This document shows, piece after piece, positions 27,086 to 33,233 of a stretch of 33,233 nucleotides of DNA. The position numbers were made by a program, and so were the translations under genes. The DNA comes from a virus: IMG/VR virus record IMGVR_UViG_3300031812_000014, positions 1-33,233 of that record; one strand, written 5' to 3'. The notes under the pieces were generated by a model, which worked only from the letters and a program-made list of their open reading frames with translations, was not told the DNA's origin and ran no database searches. Each line of letters starts with the position of its first letter. Positions within the stretch are counted from its first letter, which is position 1.

Positions 27086-29511
27086 GACAGCGTCCCAAAA
27101 CCCCGTCTGTCCCTCGCCTGCGAGACCCCGAGGCCAACCTCTCCCGTCTGAACACGTTCATGCAAGAGGTGGCGCAGGCCATCGGCGATGCGGCGCCGCC
27201 CAAACCTGCAAGCCCGCGTGCCTCCGCCGTGCCGGTGCCGCCCGATGCCACCAGCTCTCGGGCCGTGCCTTTGATACCCTACTACCGGGCGGGCCACGAG
27301 ATGTCTGACGGCACGTGGGCGACGGAGATGTATTGGGACGACCGCCGGGAGCGCATGCTTGTGGACAACTTCGTGCTCGCACCGGACAAACGGGAAAACT
27401 GGGGCGGTGTGCAATTCTGGATCAAGACGCCCACGGCCACGGTTCCCGCCACCGGCCTGGCGCCTATCGAGCAGTTCCACGATGAAAGCGGCGGAAAGAA
27501 GTCCTTCCGTGAAACCATTGCCATCGAGCCGCAGTTCATCCCCGCTACGCCCGAAACGTGGCAATTTATCGCCGCCAGCGCGGATGCCGAAGGCAACATC
27601 GTGAAAGATTCCACCGGCGTGCCGCGAGGACCGCGGGTTGCACTCGTCACGCTGCCTAAGGCGGACCACGTGCAGAGCCCACAAGTCAGCGTACAGATCC
27701 GCATTGACGAGGCCGGAGACCAGGTGTTTCGATTGGTCGGAAGCTGGGTCAACCCGCCCGTGCCCCGCTACAAGGGCGTGCGCATCATCATGCGGGGCTT
27801 GCACGAAAACGACACACCCGTGTACGACGCCGCCGAAGGCGAGGCCGGGTTCGTCAGTGAAGAGTTCCCGGTTCCCGCCAGTGCCAAGAACCTGACGATC
27901 TTCTTCGTTCCGATATTCGGCGACGGCACACTGGGAGACATCAACACCGCGCCGTCCGTCACCGTTACAGTCAGCCGGATTCAAGGCGGCTTCGGGGAGG
28001 AATTCGCCCCCCGCGTGTTCTCTTACGGCGGCATGGTGCTAGGCTATGCCGTTAACTATGATGGTCAGCGTGTGCTCCGCGTGCGGCTGGATTGGTCCAA
28101 CCCCGCCGATGTGCGCTTCGGCGGAGTGATCATTTACGTCGATTGGGTGGATGGAAACCGATACCAACTCAGTGGCGTAGAACGCGGCACGTTTTACATT
28201 TGGGAAACCACTCACTTTCCCCCTTCCAATGCCAACGCCACATTCTACTTGCTCAGCGTCGATACCAACAACCGCCGTAACACGCTGCGCACGGACGGAT
28301 TCACTCCCTCTGTCACGCTGGCGATTCCCGTTCCCAGCTTCACGCGGGTAGCCGAGGTTACCGGCTTCTATGCTACTTCCAACCGCGTGACGACCTCCGA
28401 CGGCACACGCCCGGTGATGGTCTCGGTGTCGTTTTTCCCGCCCACCTCGGACCGCCGCTGGGGCGGTGTGAACATCAAGACCTCCAACGACGGCGTAACG
28501 TGGCGGCTACGGGCCAGTGCCTCCCGGGAAAGCGGCCTGACTAATGTCAGCTTCTACGAACCCGATCCGCTATCCTACAGCGGCCTTAACTCACTCGTGC
28601 TTCGTGTAGCCGCATTCTCCTATGACGTCAATGGCGTTGAAAATCCCTACCAAGCAGGCCTAACTCCCGAAATGAACGTGTACTACGGGGGAATGGACCT
28701 GCTAGACCTGACGAACGCCAACCCCAACACATTCAACCAAGCGCAATTTAACAAGGACTCGTCTCGCCGGTTCCAGATTTACAGTGTGCACGGCGATTTG
28801 ATCGTCTCAGGCACCATTGCCTCCCGTCACATAGTAACGAACGGCATTGACATCGGCCCGCTGGCCAGTATGCCGGGACGGTTCCGAATCTTCAACGGTG
28901 CGGGGCAGCAGATCGGCTTTATTGGCACACAGGGCGCTTGGGACGGCGGCTGGTTCAGGCAGTTGAAGGTCGGCGGCATTTCGGAAGTCGGCAACACGCC
29001 GTTCATGGTAGACTCGTTAGGTAGACTGAAGATCACAATTGGGTCCAGTGATGCAACGGGAACTATGGATGAGAGCTCGCCGATACCACTGGTCGTAAAA
29101 GATGCCGGAAGCACCCGCCGTGTATGGTTGTCATCAAATGATTCATTATATGGCACAGGGATATACTGCGACCCCGGTTGGACATTTACTGCGCCGTGGG
29201 CTAATATGACAATTAGCCCCAACGGCGCCGGTGTTTCAGTCGCGCCAGCGACGCTTGTTACATGCTACATGGGTGGTTCATCCGTATATGGGACCAAGTT
29301 TGCGAAATTGTCAATTGGAATACTTGACCTTGCTAGAACTTTCTCGGTTGAAATCGATACTGGAACCACATCAGAAATGAGGCTAAACAACATGGGCATC
29401 ATTGTCGATAGCATCTACTCAGGCCAGACTGTCACTCTTGGATATACCAAAGACAGCGGCGGAACGGGCACACTGACCTTCCGTCGTGGCATCTTGGTAT
29501 CATACTCATAA
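27082..29511 (+). CDS. Large tail protein with fibronectin-like repeats (809 aa)
   Basis: A tail-tip or fibre-attachment protein. After a Pro-rich N-terminus there are several beta domains (FRLVGSWVNPPVPRYKGVRI, VLRVRLDWSNPADVRFGGVI, PVMVSVSFFPPTSDRRWGGV) spaced by 100-200 residues, each with a repeated 'N/P-P-x-x-x-R-[WF/YK]-x-G-V' block. The C-terminal part has GDLIVSGTIASRHIVTNGIDIG, similar to the end of phage host-specificity proteins. Start fixed by ATGA overlap. Confidence 0.7.
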   Translation: MRQRPKTPSVPRLRDPEANLSRLNTFMQEVAQAIGDAAPPKPASPRASAVPVPPDATSSRAVPLIPYYRAGHEMSDGTWATEMYWDDRRERMLVDNFVLAPDKRENWGGVQFWIKTPTATVPATGLAPIEQFHDESGGKKSFRETIAIEPQFIPATPETWQFIAASADAEGNIVKDSTGVPRGPRVALVTLPKADHVQSPQVSVQIRIDEAGDQVFRLVGSWVNPPVPRYKGVRIIMRGLHENDTPVYDAAEGEAGFVSEEFPVPASAKNLTIFFVPIFGDGTLGDINTAPSVTVTVSRIQGGFGEEFAPRVFSYGGMVLGYAVNYDGQRVLRVRLDWSNPADVRFGGVIIYVDWVDGNRYQLSGVERGTFYIWETTHFPPSNANATFYLLSVDTNNRRNTLRTDGFTPSVTLAIPVPSFTRVAEVTGFYATSNRVTTSDGTRPVMVSVSFFPPTSDRRWGGVNIKTSNDGVTWRLRASASRESGLTNVSFYEPDPLSYSGLNSLVLRVAAFSYDVNGVENPYQAGLTPEMNVYYGGMDLLDLTNANPNTFNQAQFNKDSSRRFQIYSVHGDLIVSGTIASRHIVTNGIDIGPLASMPGRFRIFNGAGQQIGFIGTQGAWDGGWFRQLKVGGISEVGNTPFMVDSLGRLKITIGSSDATGTMDESSPIPLVVKDAGSTRRVWLSSNDSLYGTGIYCDPGWTFTAPWANMTISPNGAGVSVAPATLVTCYMGGSSVYGTKFAKLSIGILDLARTFSVEIDTGTTSEMRLNNMGIIVDSIYSGQTVTLGYTKDSGGTGTLTFRRGILVSYS

Positions 29512-29514
29512 GCC

Positions 29515-29823
29515 ATGCGTGTAACAATTGACATCCCTGATAACATTGTGAGATACCTCGAAGAGTACATCCGCACGGCGACCAAACCGCCGTACGTGGA
29601 TGCCAACGGTAACACCGTGATCGAACCGATGTTCCGCCGGGGAGTTCCCGAGTTCATCGAGGAAATCCTCGCGGCAAACTTCGAGCACTACCTTCCCGCA
29701 CACGCGCCGGAGCGTGCGGCCGTCACGCAGCAAATCCAAGCGTTGCAAGACCAAATCCGTAGGGCAATTCGTCCCATCTGCCGAGAACAAGTGGTTTCAG
29801 TCGGTGACAGAAAAGATGCGTAA
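29515..29823 (+). CDS. Small cytoplasmic protein before the tailspike (102 aa)
   Basis: Function unknown. MRVTIDIPDNIVRYLEEYI, then MFRRGVPEFIEEILAANFEHYL and a helical end (AAVTQQIQALQDQIRRAI). It resembles small phage proteins often placed beside tail-fibre genes, possibly assembly helpers. No strong ribosome-binding site; it lies 3 nt after the previous stop. Confidence 0.65.
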   Translation: MRVTIDIPDNIVRYLEEYIRTATKPPYVDANGNTVIEPMFRRGVPEFIEEILAANFEHYLPAHAPERAAVTQQIQALQDQIRRAIRPICREQVVSVGDRKDA

Positions 29824-32617
29824 GCCAATCATTGCAGCACTGTGCGCCACCGTTATGTGGGCGCAAAACCCAAATACCGCAGTCTACCCGAATGCGGTAG
29901 CGACCGACACCGACCTATTGGTAGGTGAGAATCTGGTTCAAAGCCCGCTGACCGCCAATATCACGGCTACCTCTACTACGCTACCGGTGGCGAACGCGGC
30001 TATCTTCCGCGTCCCTACGGCTGTGACCATTGACTCGGAAATCATCAAAATCTGCGCCAAGGACACGGCCGCAAATACCCTAACTGTGTGTTCCGGCGGG
30101 CGCGGTTTCGACCGCACTACTGCAGCGAGCCACACCAGCGGCACAATGGTTCGGGCTACTATCGCCGCTCACTACCACAACCAAGTGGCCGCAGAAATCA
30201 AGGCCATTGAGAACACGCTGGGGCCCAACCTCGGCAACGTGCGAACCACCATTAATGCTGTTGGCGGGGCCAGCAATCTGGACACAGTGGGGCGTGTGCC
30301 CTTCACCAGTGCCTCCGGCATCGTGAACAAAAGCACGCTGCATTTCAGTTCCAGTAACCAGCGTCTCGGTATAGGGGTAACGGCCCCCCATGAAAGGCTG
30401 GACGTTCTGGGCCGTCTGAAACTTCGCGACGACGACACTTTCACCGCGGGTATATTTTTTAACGACACAAACGGCAGTGGCGACGTGTTTGTGGGGAAAA
30501 CTACCACTGCCGCCAACGGGCCGTTCGGTGTGTGGCATAGTGGCGCGTGGCGGCTTCGCATTCGGAGTGACGGTAATGTTGGCATTAACATAGGGGATCC
30601 CATCGCTAAGCTGCACGTTTCCGGATCAGTCAAGTTTGATACCGATTTCACGGGCCAAGGTGCCGGATTCGGCGGCGTGACGCAGACTTTCACGTGGCCG
30701 TCGCCCCGCGGCACCAATCTGTACTACGGCTACCGCTTTGACATTCAGGACAGCCTGCTCGATGGGTCAGCCGCAATCGCCGTGTACAACACGGGCACGG
30801 CGGACGGTATCTTCATCGAGGCGCGTGGGCATTCCACCGGCTCCACCAGTCCCACCGGGCTAGCCATAGCGATGAACAAGATCGGAACCAACCAGAACAA
30901 CCCCAACTACTCCGGCTACGGCATTCAGGTTTGGGATTACACCAGCGCCGCCAATCCCGGCAGCCCCCTGCTCGTGCGCAACACGGTGGGGGGTACACGC
31001 CGCCTGGCACAGTTCCAGAACATCGGAAACGGCCCGGCAATCATCGAGCTGTTTTCTGGTAATACGGCGGATCAGGAGAGCATCCTACGGTTTCAAGACC
31101 GCGCGGGGGCGACGCGGTGGGACTTCGGAAAGAGTGCCTCCAACAACCTGATTTTCCGCACCGGCGGGGGAACCACTGTGGCCGAAATTCGTTCTGATCG
31201 CCTGCAGGCACCTGTGATTGACAGTGGCGGCACTGTCGTGCACGTGAAAGCCTACGGTGCCGTCGGCGATGGCATCGCGGACGATACGACAGCATGGCAG
31301 AATGCACTCAATGCCGTAGCGGGCACAGGAAGGACACTGGTATGCGGGCCCGGTACGTACAAGACCACCGCCAGTCTGTCCGTCAGTGCGGGCAACTTCA
31401 CAATTCAGGGGCCATGCACGATTAAGCCCACCTTTTCGGGAACCAGCCAGTTCTCTGCTATTTCTTTTACCGGATCTGAAGTGGTCTCCACCACCGTCAC
31501 GTCTGATGTCAATACGAACCGGGCAAACTCGGCAACCGATACGATCAGCGTTGCTTCAACATCCGGCTTCGCAGTGGATGACTACGTCTACCTACTCGGG
31601 TCGCAGACTACCGGCTCGGCTACCAGTTACTTCTCCCAAGTAGTGCGCGTGAAATCCGTAGGCGGGTCATCGTTGACGTTCTACACCCCCGTAGTGATTC
31701 CGATTCGAACATCGGACACGTCGTCTGTGACCAAAGTAAACCTGCTCTCCAACATTACTCTGCGTGATTTGACGTTCGACGGGGAGAATGTCACAGCGCC
31801 TAACGCAGATGGGGTGGCGATCCGGGCCAGCTATTACAGAGACAGCGTGTTTGAAAACCTGACGTTCCTTAACTGGAAACACGGTGGTGGGTCCAACTCT
31901 TCGGCCGCAATCGTAACGTGGGTTGGCCTGAACAACCGCCACCGGAACATTTCCATCCGGGATTCCGGTTCTGGGAACACGTCCGACTATAACATCACTA
32001 ATGAGACTGCCTTAATGACGACTAACCTCAGTTCGATTGAGGCAACCGGCGCTGGCCCTCGATGGATGCGCTGCACGCATTGTATCGTTGACGGAGTGAC
32101 GGTGCTGTCCGCAGGTCAGAAGATAGCCACAGGCCGCGGGCTGAGAGCTCACGGCACAGTGTGGTCCCATTTCTCCAATCTGTACGTAGCGCGCTCAAAG
32201 CGCACAGGCCTCTCCATCTTGGGTGGCACTTACCGTACCGTGTTTTCCAACATAAATACTGTGCAAAACGAGAACGAGGGAGTTTGGTTCCCGCAACAAG
32301 ACGACTGCATTTACAACACACTGTTGGGAATCAATTCTATTGGCAATGCGACGGCTGACCTTACCTTTGGTACAGGTAACAGGCTCAACGCCGCGCTGGT
32401 TTTACAAATTGGAACGATTACCTCGAATGAAACCAATTTCGTAGCACAGATGCGTGATGGGGGGTGGCAGGCGATAAACTTCGGGACGAAGCCTACGTGC
32501 TCGGCGTCTGTGCGAGGAATGACGTGGTTCACCCGAGGGGGAACAGGCGCCAAAGATGCCTATGAAGTGTGTGCAAAAGACTCCTCGGACGTCTATGCCT
32601 GGCGAACAATCTACTAG
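29816..32617 (+). CDS. Tailspike with pectate-lyase fold (933 aa)
   Basis: Binds and probably degrades a surface polysaccharide. Residues about 465-510 carry VKAYGAVGDGIADDTTAWQNAL, the opening of the pectate-lyase-3 (right-handed beta-helix) domain, followed by long beta-helix repeats to about residue 860. The first half has fibre-like segments (LGIGVTAPHERLDVLGRLKL, RWDFGKSASNNLIFRTGG). The ATG at 29816 gives an N-terminus MRKPIIAALCATVMWAQN that looks like a Sec signal, unusual for a virion protein; an upstream in-frame start at 29714 would overlay the previous gene. Catalytic residues cannot be assigned by eye. Confidence 0.85.
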   Translation: MRKPIIAALCATVMWAQNPNTAVYPNAVATDTDLLVGENLVQSPLTANITATSTTLPVANAAIFRVPTAVTIDSEIIKICAKDTAANTLTVCSGGRGFDRTTAASHTSGTMVRATIAAHYHNQVAAEIKAIENTLGPNLGNVRTTINAVGGASNLDTVGRVPFTSASGIVNKSTLHFSSSNQRLGIGVTAPHERLDVLGRLKLRDDDTFTAGIFFNDTNGSGDVFVGKTTTAANGPFGVWHSGAWRLRIRSDGNVGINIGDPIAKLHVSGSVKFDTDFTGQGAGFGGVTQTFTWPSPRGTNLYYGYRFDIQDSLLDGSAAIAVYNTGTADGIFIEARGHSTGSTSPTGLAIAMNKIGTNQNNPNYSGYGIQVWDYTSAANPGSPLLVRNTVGGTRRLAQFQNIGNGPAIIELFSGNTADQESILRFQDRAGATRWDFGKSASNNLIFRTGGGTTVAEIRSDRLQAPVIDSGGTVVHVKAYGAVGDGIADDTTAWQNALNAVAGTGRTLVCGPGTYKTTASLSVSAGNFTIQGPCTIKPTFSGTSQFSAISFTGSEVVSTTVTSDVNTNRANSATDTISVASTSGFAVDDYVYLLGSQTTGSATSYFSQVVRVKSVGGSSLTFYTPVVIPIRTSDTSSVTKVNLLSNITLRDLTFDGENVTAPNADGVAIRASYYRDSVFENLTFLNWKHGGGSNSSAAIVTWVGLNNRHRNISIRDSGSGNTSDYNITNETALMTTNLSSIEATGAGPRWMRCTHCIVDGVTVLSAGQKIATGRGLRAHGTVWSHFSNLYVARSKRTGLSILGGTYRTVFSNINTVQNENEGVWFPQQDDCIYNTLLGINSIGNATADLTFGTGNRLNAALVLQIGTITSNETNFVAQMRDGGWQAINFGTKPTCSASVRGMTWFTRGGTGAKDAYEVCAKDSSDVYAWRTIY

Positions 32618-32626
32618 GGAGGTTAC

Positions 32627-33001
32627 ATGCCTTTAACCAACGCCTATCGCGATTATGTTGCCTCTGACACGGTGGGGGATGCAACGCCCCGCTTTGACTC
32701 GTCCAATGCCTACATCGGCGTGGGCAACGGCACCGCTGCATTCAGCCCCACCCAGACAGACCTGCAGGGAACGAGCAAGTTCCGCAAGGCAATGGACCCG
32801 GGTTATCCCACTGTCACTGGCAACGTAATAACGTTCAGGGCCACGTTCAACCACTCCGAAGCCAATTTTGCGTGGAACGAGTGGGGTGTATTCAACGCCG
32901 CCACCGGCGGCACGATGTTGAACCGCAAAGTGGCCTCGCTGGGAACAAAGGACAATACCCAAACTTGGGTACTGACGGTGCAGATCACCCTAAACGTGTA
33001 A
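32627..33001 (+). CDS. Small tail-fibre-associated protein (124 aa)
   Basis: Begins MPLTNAYRDYVASDTVGD, with SNAYIGVGNGTAAFSPTQTDLQG and ANFAWNEWGVFNAATGG, a set seen in small phage proteins encoded after tail fibres, possibly distal tips or collar parts. The ATG at 32627 follows GGGAGG with 4 nt spacing. Beta-rich, no signal peptide. Confidence 0.75.
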   Translation: MPLTNAYRDYVASDTVGDATPRFDSSNAYIGVGNGTAAFSPTQTDLQGTSKFRKAMDPGYPTVTGNVITFRATFNHSEANFAWNEWGVFNAATGGTMLNRKVASLGTKDNTQTWVLTVQITLNV

Positions 33002-33002
33002 A

Positions 33003-33233
33003 ATGCCCGATGAGCTGTTCGGCTCCGGCCTATTCGGTGAAACCCTGTTTGGCGGAAAGCCGGGGTCCCAGGTATCCGACTCAGACAGTGGTACCTTATC
33101 TGCGGTTGAGGCCCAATCGCTTGAAGTTCAGCGTGCTGTCAACGAAGCTGATGCAGGCACGCTGGAGGGCGCCGAACAGCTTACACTGGCCCGTGATCCT
33201 GCCGACGCCGGAACGCTGCTTTCCGACGAGACC
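33003..33233 (+). CDS. Repeat-containing probable tail protein, cut by window end
   Basis: Open from the ATG at 33003 (1 nt after the previous stop) to the last base; the 3' end is missing. It starts MPDELFGSGLFGETLFGG and then repeats a unit opening D-[SA]-G-T-L about every 18-22 residues (three copies), with Glu and Leu conserved inside. Repeated units of this kind suit a fibre or adhesin shaft. Confidence 0.65.
   Translation, partial: MPDELFGSGLFGETLFGGKPGSQVSDSDSGTLSAVEAQSLEVQRAVNEADAGTLEGAEQLTLARDPADAGTLLSDET

Noticed and set aside
27004-27984. 326-aa minus-strand frame opposite the large tail proteins
   Set aside because: Shadow of the 27082-29511 gene; no start signal and no domain. 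The same holds for the antisense frames at 17725-18528 and 26255-26995.
1-33233. tRNA genes
   Set aside because: No cloverleaf with a T-arm GTTCRA and matching acceptor stem was noticed in the gene-free stretches; a tRNAscan-SE run would settle it.

Overview
The window is a GC-rich stretch of a tailed double-stranded DNA bacteriophage genome (or an intact prophage). It has two divergent arms separated by a roughly 1 kb gene-free region at about 12646-13683. The rightward arm is a complete head and tail module. It carries a candidate small terminase, a large terminase, a GH24 lysozyme, a portal, a probable scaffold, an N4-gp56-type major capsid protein, connector proteins, large tail proteins and a pectate-lyase-fold tailspike. 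There is no tape-measure, sheath or tail-tube gene set, which points to a short-tailed (podovirus-like) particle. The host cannot be fixed from sequence. The promoters are of bacterial sigma70 type, and a signal-like leader ending in 'WAQ' on the tailspike weakly suggests Acidobacteriota (inference only). No polymerase, primase, integrase, tRNA or CRISPR array was seen.

The leftward arm (about 12.1 kb down to 0.35 kb) reads as one long transcription unit. It starts at a consensus promoter (12115-12143) and ends at a roughly 340-bp interrupted palindrome centred on base 170. In transcription order it holds: a Cys-rich small protein; a hammerhead ribozyme; a small protein; a second hammerhead ribozyme that contains the preceding gene's stop codon; an amidoligase-family enzyme; a tiny hydrophobic protein; an unknown 216-aa protein; a MoxR-type AAA+ ATPase; a VWA protein with a complete MIDAS motif; a Lon-family protease; several small membrane proteins; and about fourteen tiny (53-84 aa) proteins. 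Those tiny genes are packed by ATGA/GTGA overlaps. Many share an N-terminal 'aromatic-x-aliphatic' strand pattern and look like divergent tandem paralogues. A separate one-gene unit (12415-12645) with its own consensus promoter and intrinsic terminator lies upstream.

The most striking signal is the pair of type I hammerhead ribozymes on the minus strand (11766-11823 and 11418-11476). Both keep the invariant core, and their three stems show compensatory differences. Both would cut the polycistronic RNA exactly 27 nt upstream of the next start codon. Each 5' product can refold into a terminal hairpin that uses the same strand as ribozyme stem I. The second point of interest is the phage-borne MoxR-VWA-Lon cassette, which recalls RavA-ViaA with a protease added. 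The third is the array of tiny paralogues.

The central gene-free region and other intergenic gaps carry dispersed copies of a motif resembling GTAAGTYRTTGATTC, a 10-bp operator-like inverted repeat in front of the right arm, and C-rich then G-rich tracts. These fit a replication or control region, but this is not proven.
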